Assembly: GCA_035689115.1 (NCBI GenBank)
Contig: DASSMA010000043.1
Span: 9,435-73,434 of the forward strand
Length of the DNA stretch: 64,000 bases
From: JAHFUS01 sp035689115
Lineage (GTDB): Bacteria; Actinomycetota; Acidimicrobiia; Acidimicrobiales; GCA-2861595
Reading direction: 5' to 3'
Positions 1 through 7,612 of the stretch are shown piece after piece. Each line of letters starts with the position of its first letter. The first letter of the stretch is position 1. Under the pieces are notes generated by a model, which saw only the letters and a list, made by a program, of their open reading frames with translations, did not search any database and was not told the DNA's origin. The position numbers were made by a program, and so were the translations under genes.

Positions 1-2
1 TC

Positions 3-557
3 ATGTCGTCGGACGTGTGCAAGCACTGCACCCACGCCGCCTGCCTCGACGTGTGCCCCACCGGGGCGCTGTTCCGCACCGAGTTCGAGACGGTGGTCGT
101 GCAGTCCGACGTGTGCAACGGCTGCGGCTACTGCGTGCCCGCCTGCCCCTTCGGCGTCATCGACCGGCGGGAGGACGACGGCCGGGTGTGGAAGTGCACC
201 CTCTGCTACGACCGGCTCAAGTCGGACCTCACGCCGGCCTGCGCCAAGGCGTGCCCCACCGAGTCGATCCAATTCGGACCGGTCGACGAGCTGGGGGAGC
301 GGGCTGCCCGGCGGCTCGGCACGCTGGCCTCGGCCGGTGTCCCCGGCGCCCGTCTCTACGGCGCCGACGAGGGCGACGGCGTGGGCGGCACCGGCGCCTT
401 CTTCCTGCTGCTCGACCAGCCCGAGGTCTACGGCCTCCCCCCCGACCCGGTGGTCACAACCCGCGACCTCCCGGCCATGTGGCGCACGGCCGCCGCCGCC
501 GCCGTCACCCTGGCCGGCGTGGTGGTCGCCGCCGTCTTCGGGGGCCGGCGCCGGTGA
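3..557 (+). CDS. 4Fe-4S ferredoxin-type electron-transfer subunit (5' partial)
   Basis: Iron-sulfur subunit of a membrane-bound molybdopterin-type oxidoreductase (formate dehydrogenase or polysulfide reductase class), passing electrons between a catalytic subunit and the quinone-linked anchor. The visible part has cysteine sets at residues 6/9/14/18, 38/41/44/48, 65/68 and 80/84, each in CxxC...CP style typical of these multi-cluster subunits. A hydrophobic stretch near residues 160-180 looks like a C-terminal membrane anchor. The reading frame is open to the window edge, so the first Met here is probably internal and the N-terminal cluster is cut off. The stop overlaps the start of the NrfD-like gene (GTGA), indicating translational coupling. 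Which substrate is oxidised cannot be told from this part. Confidence 0.85.
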   Translation: MSSDVCKHCTHAACLDVCPTGALFRTEFETVVVQSDVCNGCGYCVPACPFGVIDRREDDGRVWKCTLCYDRLKSDLTPACAKACPTESIQFGPVDELGERAARRLGTLASAGVPGARLYGADEGDGVGGTGAFFLLLDQPEVYGLPPDPVVTTRDLPAMWRTAAAAAVTLAGVVVAAVFGGRRR

Positions 558-1429
558 CGGACTCGTACTACGGGCGGCCCGTGCTCAAGGCGCCGGTGTG
601 GGAGTGGTACATCCCCGCCTACTTCTTCTGCGGCGGGACGGCCGGCGCCTCGGCCACCCTGGCCCTCGCCGCCCGCCGGGCCGGCAACCGGCCGCTGGCC
701 CGGTCGGCCACGCTGGCGGCGGCGGCCGGCGTGACCGCCAGCTTCCCGCTGCTGGTGGCCGACCTCGGCCGGCCCGGGCGGTTCCTCAACATGCTGCGGG
801 TGTTCAAGCCGACGTCGCCGATGAGCGTGGGAACGTGGCTGCTGGCCGAGTTCGGGCCGGCGGCGGGCATCGCCGCGGCCAGCGAGGTCACCGGGCTGCT
901 CCCCCGCCTCGGCCGCTGGAGCGGGACGGCCGCCGGCCTCCTGGGTCCGGCGGTGTCGACCTACACGGCAGTGCTGGTGGCCGACACGGCCGTGCCCGCC
1001 TGGCACGACGCCCGCCACCACCTCCCGTTCGTGTTCGCCGGGAGCTCGGCCGCCGCCGGCGGCGGCCTGGCCCTGGCCGCCACGCCGGCCGCCCACGCCG
1101 GCCCCGCCCGCCGGCTGGCGGTGGCCGGGGCGGCCCTGGAGCTGGCCGCCACCGCCGCCATGGAGCACGGCCTGGGCGACGAGACGGGCGCCCCCTACCG
1201 CACCGGCCGGGCCGCCGGCCTGGCCAGGGCCGCCCGCGCCGCCACGGTCGCCGGCGCCGCCCTCGCCCTGGCCGGGCGCCGGCGCCGGGCGCCGGCCGTG
1301 GCCGCCGGCGCCCTGCTGGCCGCCGGCAGCCTGCTCACCCGCTTCGCCGTGGCCGCCGCCGGCCACCAGTCGGCCCTCGACCCGGCCGCCACCGTCGGAC
1401 CGCAGCGAGCCCGACTCCCGAGTACATAG
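554..1429 (+). CDS. NrfD/PsrC-type membrane anchor subunit
   Basis: Polytopic membrane protein of about 291 residues that would anchor the preceding Fe-S subunit and exchange electrons with the quinone pool. It begins with a GTG overlapping the upstream stop. The N-terminal region (PVWEWYIPAYFF near residue 15, then GGTAG) and a following DLGRPGRF-type segment are typical of NrfD. Many hydrophobic Ala/Leu/Val helices follow. The last residues (LPST) and the TAG stop lie inside a dispersed palindromic repeat at 1415-1456, so the natural C-terminus may have been replaced by the repeat. Confidence 0.8.
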   Translation: MTDSYYGRPVLKAPVWEWYIPAYFFCGGTAGASATLALAARRAGNRPLARSATLAAAAGVTASFPLLVADLGRPGRFLNMLRVFKPTSPMSVGTWLLAEFGPAAGIAAASEVTGLLPRLGRWSGTAAGLLGPAVSTYTAVLVADTAVPAWHDARHHLPFVFAGSSAAAGGGLALAATPAAHAGPARRLAVAGAALELAATAAMEHGLGDETGAPYRTGRAAGLARAARAATVAGAALALAGRRRRAPAVAAGALLAAGSLLTRFAVAAAGHQSALDPAATVGPQRARLPST

Positions 1430-1456
1430 GGTGCGGATTCCGCACCCTATGTACTC
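1415..1456. repeat. Dispersed palindromic repeat, copy 1
   Basis: Positions 1420-1456 form a perfect inverted repeat: two 18-nt arms (GAGTACATAGGGTGCGGA and its complement) around a single T. The same 42 nt, including CTCCC on the left, recur exactly at 32208-32249. It sits between the convergent NrfD gene and the small gene at 1469, and provides the TAG stop of the NrfD gene. A bidirectional terminator without a U tract, a REP-like element or a small mobile palindrome would all fit. Confidence 0.85.
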
Positions 1457-1468
1457 CAGACGGGGGCG

Positions 1469-1783
1469 TCAGCGGCGGTCGCGGCGGAGGGCGGCCCGCC
1501 AGCCGGCGTCCTGGCGGAAGGCGGCCCGCCGGTAGCCGTCGCGCTCCTTCAGGAAGACGAGGTCGGGGTCGGCGTGGACGGCGGCGGTGACCGCCTCCAT
1601 CTCGCCGGCCAGGTAGCCCCGCTCGCGCCGCAGCGACCGCAGCACACGGGTGGGGTGCAGGCCGATCCCGGCGGCCAGGTTCCAGGCGATCACCGTCTCG
1701 GGCGAGTCGGGCCGGCCCACCGACGGCGACCGGAGCCACTCGAGGTACCGCTCCCGCTCGCCGGCCGGGACCTCGCGCTGCAC
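1469..1783 (-). CDS. Small hypothetical protein
   Basis: A 104-residue, arginine-rich, soluble protein that I do not recognise. It has no signal peptide and no membrane segment. The sequence reads as mainly helical and charged, with WL, RVLRSLRRERGYL and LVFLKERDGYR segments. It ends just beside the palindromic repeat and starts 3 nt after the end of the rhodanese gene, so the two may be co-transcribed. No function can be assigned. Confidence 0.5.
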   Translation of the reverse strand: MQREVPAGERERYLEWLRSPSVGRPDSPETVIAWNLAAGIGLHPTRVLRSLRRERGYLAGEMEAVTAAVHADPDLVFLKERDGYRRAAFRQDAGWRAALRRDRR

Positions 1784-1786
1784 GGG

Positions 1787-2161
1787 TCAGCCGGCGTCCG
1801 GCCGGCGCATCCAGGCCTGGTAGCCGCCGGCCAGGTCGGTGGCCCGCGTCAGGCCGAGGTCCCGCAGGGTGGCGGCCGCCAGGCTGGAGGCGTAGCCCTC
1901 GTCGCACACCACCACCACCTGGCGGTGGGGATCGCCGGCCTCGGGCAGGCGGTGGGGGCTGGTGGGGTCGAGGCGCCACTCGAGGACGTTGCGCTCCACC
2001 ACCAGCGCCCCCGGCAGCTCGCCGTCCCGGGCCCGCTGGGCGGCCGAGCGGGTGTCGACCACCAGGGCGCCGGCCGCCTGGACCGACGCCAGCTCCACCG
2101 GCTCGACCCGGGGGGCGATACGGAGGCGGGCCTGGTCCAGCAGGCGGTCGATGGCAGCCAC
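1787..2161 (-). CDS. Rhodanese-like domain protein
   Basis: Single-domain rhodanese of about 124 residues, a family that carries persulfide sulfur on an active-site cysteine. The start is set at GTG 2161 because the rhodanese fold (AIDRLLDQARLRI..., then LVVDTRSAAQRARDGELPGA) begins there; an earlier in-frame ATG would overlap the divergent gene. The active-site loop CDEGYAS carries the catalytic Cys and is followed by the usual SLAAATLRDLG helix and GGYQAW. It is divergent from a DUF4395 gene, a family often found beside sulfur-handling proteins, so a linked sulfur role is plausible but inferred. Confidence 0.85.
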   Translation of the reverse strand: MAAIDRLLDQARLRIAPRVEPVELASVQAAGALVVDTRSAAQRARDGELPGALVVERNVLEWRLDPTSPHRLPEAGDPHRQVVVVCDEGYASSLAAATLRDLGLTRATDLAGGYQAWMRRPDAG

Positions 2162-2181
2162 ACCGGCAGCGTACAGCCCGA

Positions 2182-2210
2182 TTGTTGACTGACCGAGTCG
2201 GGAATAGACT
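2182..2210 (+). promoter_or_regulatory. Probable promoter of the DUF4395 gene (leaderless)
   Basis: A -35-like TTGTTG (2182-2187), a 17-nt spacer and a -10-like TAGACT (2205-2210) stand 6 nt before the ATG at 2217, so transcription would begin at or next to the start codon. There is no convincing Shine-Dalgarno sequence. Confidence 0.5.
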
Positions 2211-2216
2211 GGAGCC

Positions 2217-2729
2217 ATGGCACGACCTGCGGCGACGCTGTTCTCCTTCCCCGACCCGGTCAACGAGGTGTCGGCCCGCCTGGTGGCGGCCGGCGTGGTC
2301 ACCATGGCGATCACCGCCATCGCCCTCGACCAGCCCTGGCTCACCGCCGTCATCGCCTACGGGTTCGTGGCGAGGGTCCTCACCGGGCCCACCCTGAGCC
2401 CGCTGGGCCAGCTGGTCACGCGGGTGGTCACGCCCCGCCTCCAGGCCGCCGGCGTCGCCCCCCGCCCGGTGCCGGGGCCGCCCAAGCGCTTCGCCCAGGG
2501 CATCGGCGCGGTGTTCTCGGTCACCGCCGCCGTGCTGGCCCTCGGGCTCGGCGACTGGGCCGTCGCCCGCCTGCTGCTCGGCGCCCTCGTGGTGGCCGCC
2601 TCCCTGGAGGCGTTCCTCGGGCTGTGCCTGGGCTGCAAGGTGTTCGCCCTGCTCATGCGGGCGGGCGTCATCCCCGCCAGCGCCTGCGAGCGCTGCGACG
2701 ACCTGTGGGGCACCGCCGGAGCTCGGTAA
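2217..2729 (+). CDS. DUF4395 family membrane protein
   Basis: A 170-residue integral membrane protein of the DUF4395 family, whose biochemical role is unknown. It has an N-terminal SFPDPVNEVSARLVA motif typical of the family, about four hydrophobic helices, and a cysteine-bearing GLCLGCKVF segment followed by ACERC near the C-terminus. These cysteines, with the divergent rhodanese next door, suggest sulfur or thiol handling. Expression is probably leaderless from the promoter at 2182-2210. Confidence 0.8.
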   Translation: MARPAATLFSFPDPVNEVSARLVAAGVVTMAITAIALDQPWLTAVIAYGFVARVLTGPTLSPLGQLVTRVVTPRLQAAGVAPRPVPGPPKRFAQGIGAVFSVTAAVLALGLGDWAVARLLLGALVVAASLEAFLGLCLGCKVFALLMRAGVIPASACERCDDLWGTAGAR

Positions 2730-2946
2730 ACCCCCCGTTCGGGACGCCTGTCCCGATTCGCGCGGGATTTGCAACAATTCCCCTAGAAACCAAAGTTCGC
2801 CCCTGTACACTGCGACGAAGGGGGGTCCTTGCAGTCAAGGGTTCGGGGACACGTTGCACCTCGGTCGCAGCACGTCGCAGGCGTTCCGTTCTCCCCACCC
2901 CAAATGGAGAGACGGCTCCGGGCGCCGGCGCCGGGGAGGACAATTG

Positions 2947-3165
2947 ATGGCGATGGCGGACGCTGAGGAAAGGGACACGGCAGGGGGGAAGCGCGAGTAC
3001 CTCCGTGTCGCAGAGGTGGCGGAGATGTTCCACGTCTCCACCAAGACGGTGGTTCGGTGGGCCACGGAGGGGAAGCTGCCCCACGTGCTCACCCTGGGGG
3101 GCCACCGCCGATTCCCTCGGAGCGAGATCGAGAAGGTGGTGGAAACGCTCCAGCGCGGCGGCTGA
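2947..3165 (+). CDS. bldC: BldC-like MerR-family helix-turn-helix regulator
   Basis: A 72-residue DNA-binding protein that is almost only a winged helix. YLRVAEVAEMFHVSTKTVVRW is the recognition region and is followed by GGHRRF, the wing motif shared by Streptomyces BldC and excisionase-like proteins. The start at ATG 2947 is favoured over an earlier in-frame ATG (2854) because GGAGG lies 7 nt upstream and because the length then matches BldC. BldC proteins bind direct repeats cooperatively and control developmental genes; the targets here are unknown. A -10-like TACACT at 2806-2811 is a possible promoter about 135 nt upstream. Confidence 0.8.
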   Translation: MAMADAEERDTAGGKREYLRVAEVAEMFHVSTKTVVRWATEGKLPHVLTLGGHRRFPRSEIEKVVETLQRGG

Positions 3166-3178
3166 CGCCGCGCACCGG

Positions 3179-3382
3179 CTAACTCACGAGCGACGCCAGG
3201 GCCCACACGGCCGCCACCAGCCCGATGCCGATCATCACCAGGCTGCGGGTCGGGGGGGCCTTGGCCAGCTCGCCCTTCTTGGGGGTCTCCGGGGGGCGCA
3301 CCAGCGCCAACCCGTTGCCCACCACCATCGCCGCGCCCAGAGCCAGGACGAGGAAGGGCAGGAGGTCGTCGCCGAGGAGCAC
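3179..3382 (-). CDS. Small two-helix membrane protein
   Basis: A 67-residue protein with two predicted membrane helices (residues about 8-27 and 47-65) joined by a short basic loop containing PPETPKKGELAKAP. It is convergent with the bldC-like gene, 13 nt apart. I recognise no family; a small structural or regulatory membrane peptide is the most that can be said. Confidence 0.55.
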   Translation of the reverse strand: MLLGDDLLPFLVLALGAAMVVGNGLALVRPPETPKKGELAKAPPTRSLVMIGIGLVAAVWALASLVS

Positions 3383-3611
3383 CGGCAGCCAGGGTATCGC
3401 CGGTTCGCGGCCCGACCCCGGGAGCCGGCCGGGAAATCGATCTCAAGGAAATGGCCACCGGCGACGAAGTTGATGGTGCGCCCCTCCAGACGGCGCTTCG
3501 GCAAGGGCGGAGCCGGGGACCCTCCCCGGCGGCGGTTCGGCAAAGCGTCGGGCTTGCCCGCACCCCGGCTTCGCCCCTGCCACTCGACGCCCGCGGATAA
3601 CTCCGCCACCC
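3383..3611. other. Intergenic region with direct repeats around a hairpin
   Basis: No gene is seen. CGGCGCTTCGGCAA (3491-3504) recurs with one change at 3530-3543, and between them lies a hairpin with 7-bp arms, CCGGGGA/TCCCCGG (3513-3529). This may be a degenerate repeat element or part of the leader of the MscS gene. Confidence 0.4.
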
Positions 3612-4652
3612 ATGGGGGAAGGAATGGTTCCCATGGGTCCACTCCCGCTCGCGTCCGCGCCCGTGGCCACGTCGGCGGTGTGCGGGTCGGGCTCCGACGC
3701 CGTGTGTGCCGCCGTCTACCGGCTGACCGGCAGCGAGGTCCTGGCCCGCAGCAGCGAGTCGCTCGTCGCCAAGCCGGCCAAGATCGTCCTGATCCTGGTC
3801 CTGGCCCTGCTGACGGTCCGGCTGGTGCGCCGGATGATCCGGCGGTTCACGAGGAGCGTCGGCACCACGGCGGCCGGCGCCGCCGGCACCCTCCTGCACA
3901 CCACGGCGGTCCGCACGCCGCGCGCCGCCCAGCGGGCGGAGACCATCGCCGCCCTCGGGTCCAGCGTGGTGACGGTCACCGTGTGGGCGGTGGCCGTCCT
4001 CATGGTGCTGGGCGAGCTGGGCCTCGAGCTCGGACCGCTGCTGGCCGGCGCCGGGATCGTGGGCGTGGCCGTCGGCTTCGGCGCCCAGAACCTCGTGCGC
4101 GACTTCCTCTCGGGCATCTTCATGCTGATCGAGGACCAGTACGGCGTGGGCGACGTGATCGACGCCGGCCCGGCCACCGGCACGGTGGAGGGCATCAGCC
4201 TGCGCACCACCCGGCTCCGCGACATCCACGGCAACGTGTGGCACATCCCGAACGGCGTGATCGAGCGGGTGTCGAACAAGTCCCAGGAGTGGTCCCGGGC
4301 CCTCCTCGACGTCCCCGTCGCCTACGACGCCGACACCGACCACGCCGCCGCCGTCATCAAGCGGGCGGCCGACGAGGCGTGGCACGACGAGGCGTGGACC
4401 GAGCAGATCCTGGCCGAGCCCGAGGTGTGGGGCGTCGAGGCTTTTGGCGACGACGCGGTGATGATCCGCCTGGTCGTGAAGACCAGGCCGAACGCCCAGT
4501 GGAAGGTGGCCCGCCACCTGCGCCGGCGCATCAAGCTGGCCTTCGACGGCGAGGGGATCGAGATCCCGTTCCCGCAGCGCACGGTGTGGCACAAGACGGC
4601 CGGTCCGGGCTCACAGGTCGACGAGCACGACGTGGTGGGGCAGGCCCACTGA
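3612..4652 (+). CDS. MscS-family mechanosensitive channel
   Basis: Small-conductance mechanosensitive channel that would release solutes on hypo-osmotic shock. Of the 346 residues, two or three N-terminal membrane helices precede the pore helix region (GAGIVGVAVGFGAQNLVRDF, about residues 145-165), which has the Gly/Ala packing of TM3. The MscS beta domain follows (EDQYGVGDVI, LRTTRLRDIHGNVWHIPNG) and then a C-terminal alpha/beta domain. Several ATGs lie close together (3612, 3624, 3633), so the exact start is open. Its 3' end overlaps the convergent GNAT gene by 42 nt. Confidence 0.9.
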   Translation: MGEGMVPMGPLPLASAPVATSAVCGSGSDAVCAAVYRLTGSEVLARSSESLVAKPAKIVLILVLALLTVRLVRRMIRRFTRSVGTTAAGAAGTLLHTTAVRTPRAAQRAETIAALGSSVVTVTVWAVAVLMVLGELGLELGPLLAGAGIVGVAVGFGAQNLVRDFLSGIFMLIEDQYGVGDVIDAGPATGTVEGISLRTTRLRDIHGNVWHIPNGVIERVSNKSQEWSRALLDVPVAYDADTDHAAAVIKRAADEAWHDEAWTEQILAEPEVWGVEAFGDDAVMIRLVVKTRPNAQWKVARHLRRRIKLAFDGEGIEIPFPQRTVWHKTAGPGSQVDEHDVVGQAH

Positions 4653-5045
4653 CTCGAAGCCGTCGCCCACGACCCGCCACCCGTGGCGCTCGTAGAAGCC
4701 CACGGCGTCGTCCCGGCCGTTGGCCCACAGGACGGCGTGGCCGTCGGCCGCCGCCCGGGCCACCACGGCGGCGAGCAGCAGGGACCCGACGCCCCGGCCC
4801 TGCACGGCGGGGTCCACGGCCATGCCCCGGAGGCGGGCGGCACGGGCGCCGGGCCGGTGGGCGGTGGGTTCGGGGAACAGCGTCGCCACCGCCACCACGC
4901 GGTCCTCGTCGTCGACGACGCCGAGGTGCACCGTGCCGGGCTGCTGGTCCTCCGGGTAGGCGGCCGGGGCGTGCGGGCGGTGCCACCGCAGGACCCGCCG
5001 GCGGAGGTCCAGGGTGGCCACCGCTTCGAGCTCCACCACGCGCAC
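4611..5045 (-). CDS. GNAT-family N-acetyltransferase
   Basis: A 144-residue acetyl-CoA-dependent acetyltransferase of unknown substrate. The acetyl-CoA loop is seen as RGMAVDPAVQGRGVGSLLL (about residues 92-110), followed by the C-terminal GFYERHGWRVVG motif. The GTG start stands 6 nt after TACGGT on the minus strand (5057-5052), so it is a candidate leaderless gene. It overlaps the MscS gene tail to tail. Confidence 0.88.
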   Translation of the reverse strand: MRVVELEAVATLDLRRRVLRWHRPHAPAAYPEDQQPGTVHLGVVDDEDRVVAVATLFPEPTAHRPGARAARLRGMAVDPAVQGRGVGSLLLAAVVARAAADGHAVLWANGRDDAVGFYERHGWRVVGDGFESVGLPHHVVLVDL

Positions 5046-5068
5046 CGGCCGACCGTAGCGGCATCGGG

Positions 5069-5461
5069 ATGAGGCGCCGTGGGAACAGACGATGCGTGAT
5101 CGCCAGGACCAGGCTCCGTCGCGACGGCTCCAGCGCCGCAGCCGCCCGCCGCTTCGTCGCCGACGTCCTCATCAACCGCGGCTACCCCCACGCCTCGGTG
5201 GACCAAGCGGTACTCGCCACCAGCGAGGTCGTGACCGACGCCGTCGTGCACGGCGACAGCGACATCGACCTGTCGGTGGTCGCCGACGGCGGCATGGCCC
5301 GGGTGGAGATCCAGGACGGGCGCACGAGCATCGCCGGGGCGTGGGACGGCGAGCACCCCGAGCACCAGTGGCGCCGGCGCATCCTCGACACCTGCTCGCA
5401 GGGCTGGGGCGTCGAGACGCTGGACGCCGGCCTGCGCGTCTGGTTCGAGCTCCGCCCCTGA
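5069..5461 (+). CDS. HATPase_c (RsbW/anti-sigma-type) ATP-binding protein
   Basis: A 130-residue protein of the serine-protein-kinase/anti-sigma ATPase fold. Characteristic features are an N-terminal helix with AAARRFVADVL, the N-box-like region ATSEVVTDAVVHG, and RVEIQDGR for the G1 region. Proteins of this kind either act as anti-sigma kinases in partner switching or serve as stand-alone ATPases next to regulators; no partner anti-anti-sigma gene is nearby. The start is uncertain: ATG 5069 is used, while GTG 5096 would begin closer to the domain. Neither has a clear ribosome binding site. Confidence 0.75.
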   Translation: MRRRGNRRCVIARTRLRRDGSSAAAARRFVADVLINRGYPHASVDQAVLATSEVVTDAVVHGDSDIDLSVVADGGMARVEIQDGRTSIAGAWDGEHPEHQWRRRILDTCSQGWGVETLDAGLRVWFELRP

Positions 5462-5483
5462 CGGCGCCCTAAGGTCCGGGGCC

Positions 5484-6596
5484 GTGGGCCAGCCGTCGCT
5501 CGGGTCGCTGCACCTGCTCGCCCCCGCCCACCGGGCCGGGTCGCCCGAGGCGGTGGCCGACGCCCTGGTCGCCCTCCACGCCACCGACCCGGCGTCGGTC
5601 CACCTGGCGGTGGCCGCCCGCACGGCGGGCGCCGGGGCGCCGGTGGCCGACGTCGACAGGGCCCTGCACGTCGACCGCAGCATCGTGCGGGTCATGGGGA
5701 TGCGGCGCACCATGTGGGCCGTCCCCGCCGGCCTGGTCGCCGTCGTGGTCGCCGCCTGCGGGAGGGCGGTCGGGGTGGCCGAGCGGCGCAAGCTGGTGGC
5801 CATGGTCGAGGCCCAGGGGCTGGCCGGCGACGGGGGCCGCCTGGTGGCGGAGCTCGAGGAGCGGGCGCTGGCGGCGCTGGCGGCGAGGGGCGACGCCTCG
5901 GTCACCGAGCTGGCCGAGGACGAGCCGGAGCTGCGGCGCACGATCCGGGTCGGCGGCGACTCGAAGTGGGCGGCCGACGTCAACCTGGCCAGCCGGGTGG
6001 TGCTCCTGCTCACGTGCGACGGGCGGGTGGTGCGCTCCCGCCGGCGGGGCGGGTGGACCTCGATGCTGCACTCCTACGCGGTGGCGCCGCCGGCCGACCC
6101 GATCGACACGGCCGACGCCCGGCGGGAGCTGGCCCGCCGCTGGCTGGCCGCCTTCGGCCTCCTGTCGGCCGACCCGGAGGCCGACCTCCGCTGGTGGGCC
6201 GGCTGGACCGTCGCCGCCACCCGGGAGGCGCTGGCCGGCGCCGAGCGGCCCGACCCGCCGCCCGCCGGCGAGCCGTGGGCCGCCCTCCTCCCCGGCCTCG
6301 ACTCCACCACCATGGGGTGGAAGGAGCGCTCGTGGTATCTGGGCGACCTCGGCCCCCTCCTGTTCGACCGCAACGGCAACGCCGGGCCGGCCGTGTGGTG
6401 GGCCGGCCGAGTGGTGGGGGGCTGGACCCAGCGCCCCGACGGCGAGGTGGTCACCCGCCTGCTGGTCGACGTGGGGCGCGAGGGGGAGGCGGCGGTCGAG
6501 GCCGAGGCCGAGCGGCTGGCGACCTGGCTGGCGGCGTCGGGCGCGGTGGTGAAGCCCCGCTTCCCCACCCCCCTGCTGCGCGAGCTGGCGTCGTGA
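5484..6596 (+). CDS. Winged-helix DNA-binding protein, AlkZ/HTH_42 family
   Basis: A 370-residue member of the HTH_42 (DUF1006) family, which includes the DNA glycosylase AlkZ that excises crosslinked or bulky bases. It contains LVALHATDPASVHLAV at about residue 28, MRRTMWAVP near residue 73, and the C-terminal winged region with VVGGWTQRPDGEVVTRLL. The GTG start is 8 nt after TAAGGT (5470-5475), a possible leaderless promoter. The stop overlaps the start of the LigD polymerase-domain gene, so the two form a probable DNA-repair operon. Confidence 0.8.
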   Translation: MGQPSLGSLHLLAPAHRAGSPEAVADALVALHATDPASVHLAVAARTAGAGAPVADVDRALHVDRSIVRVMGMRRTMWAVPAGLVAVVVAACGRAVGVAERRKLVAMVEAQGLAGDGGRLVAELEERALAALAARGDASVTELAEDEPELRRTIRVGGDSKWAADVNLASRVVLLLTCDGRVVRSRRRGGWTSMLHSYAVAPPADPIDTADARRELARRWLAAFGLLSADPEADLRWWAGWTVAATREALAGAERPDPPPAGEPWAALLPGLDSTTMGWKERSWYLGDLGPLLFDRNGNAGPAVWWAGRVVGGWTQRPDGEVVTRLLVDVGREGEAAVEAEAERLATWLAASGAVVKPRFPTPLLRELAS

Positions 6597-7612
6597 GCAC
6601 CGACGGGGTCACGCTCGACCTCGACCGGCACGAGGTCACGATCACCAACCCCGGCAAGGTGTTCTTCGCCGAGCGGGGCGAGACCAAGCTCGACCTGGTG
6701 GAGTTCTACCGGGCGGTGGGCGGGCCGCTCCTGGCCGCCATGGGCGGGCGCCCGGTGCTCCTCCAGCGCTTCCCCGAGGGCGCCGGCGGCAGCTCGTTCT
6801 TCCAGAAGCGGGTGCCGGCGGCCCGGCCGCCGTGGCTGCAGTCGGCGGTGGTGAGCACGCCGAACGGCACCACGTCCGACGCCCTGGTCGCCGCCGACCT
6901 GGCGCACGTGGCGTGGGCGGTGAACATTGGCTGCCTCGGCTTCCACGTGTGGCCGTCGCCGGCCGACCACGTCGAGATCGCCGACGAGCTGCGCATCGAC
7001 CTCGATCCCACCCCCGGCGTCACCTTCCCCATGGTGCGCGAGGCCGCCCTGAAGGTGCGGGACCTGCTGGCCGACGTCGGCCTGGCCGGCTTCCCCAAGA
7101 CCACCGGCAACCGCGGCATCCACGTGTACCTGCGGCTGGAGCCCCGGTGGGACAGCTACCAGGTGCGGGCGGCGGCCGTCGCCCTGGCCCGGGAGCTGGA
7201 GCGCCGGCACCCGGACCTCCTCACCGCCGCCTGGTGGAAGGAGGAGCGGGGGACCCGGGTCTTCGTCGACTTCAACCAGAACGCCCCGCACAAGACGGTG
7301 TTCGGCGCCTGGTGCGTGCGGGCCCGGCCCGGTGCCCAGGTGTCGACGCCGTTCCACTGGGACGAGCTCGACGAGGCCTTCCACCCCGACGCCCTCACCA
7401 TCCCGGTGGTCGCCCGCCGGGTGGCCGAGGGCGGCGACCCGTGGGCCGCCATGTACGAGCGCCTCCAGTCGATCGAGCCCCTCCTGGCCTGGTACGAGCG
7501 TGACCTGGCCGACGGCCTGATGGACGCCCCGTGGCCGCCGGTCTACCCCAAGCAACCCAACGAGCCGCCGAGGGTGGCGCCCAGCCGGGCCAAGAAGGCG
7601 CCGCCGGCCTAG
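6593..7612 (+). CDS. LigD-type polymerase/primase domain protein
   Basis: Stand-alone polymerase domain (PolDom) of the bacterial non-homologous end-joining ligase D family, about 339 residues, that adds nucleotides during break repair. It begins with the family's ITNPGKVFF motif; the catalytic pair is seen in RIDLDPTPG (near residue 140), and PKTTGNRGIHVYLRL and FVDFNQNAPHKTV are the other conserved blocks. No ligase or nuclease domain is fused and no ku gene is present in the window. It starts at GTG 6593, coupled (GTGA) to the preceding gene, and its TAG stop shares 4 nt with the convergent secreted-protein gene. Confidence 0.9.
   Translation: MSTDGVTLDLDRHEVTITNPGKVFFAERGETKLDLVEFYRAVGGPLLAAMGGRPVLLQRFPEGAGGSSFFQKRVPAARPPWLQSAVVSTPNGTTSDALVAADLAHVAWAVNIGCLGFHVWPSPADHVEIADELRIDLDPTPGVTFPMVREAALKVRDLLADVGLAGFPKTTGNRGIHVYLRLEPRWDSYQVRAAAVALARELERRHPDLLTAAWWKEERGTRVFVDFNQNAPHKTVFGAWCVRARPGAQVSTPFHWDELDEAFHPDALTIPVVARRVAEGGDPWAAMYERLQSIEPLLAWYERDLADGLMDAPWPPVYPKQPNEPPRVAPSRAKKAPPA

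Noticed and set aside
2185..2204. SigR/SoxR-type operator in the rhodanese-DUF4395 gap
   Set aside because: GACT...AGTC is only a partial palindrome, and the GGGAAT there is on the wrong side of the start to be a SigR -35 element.
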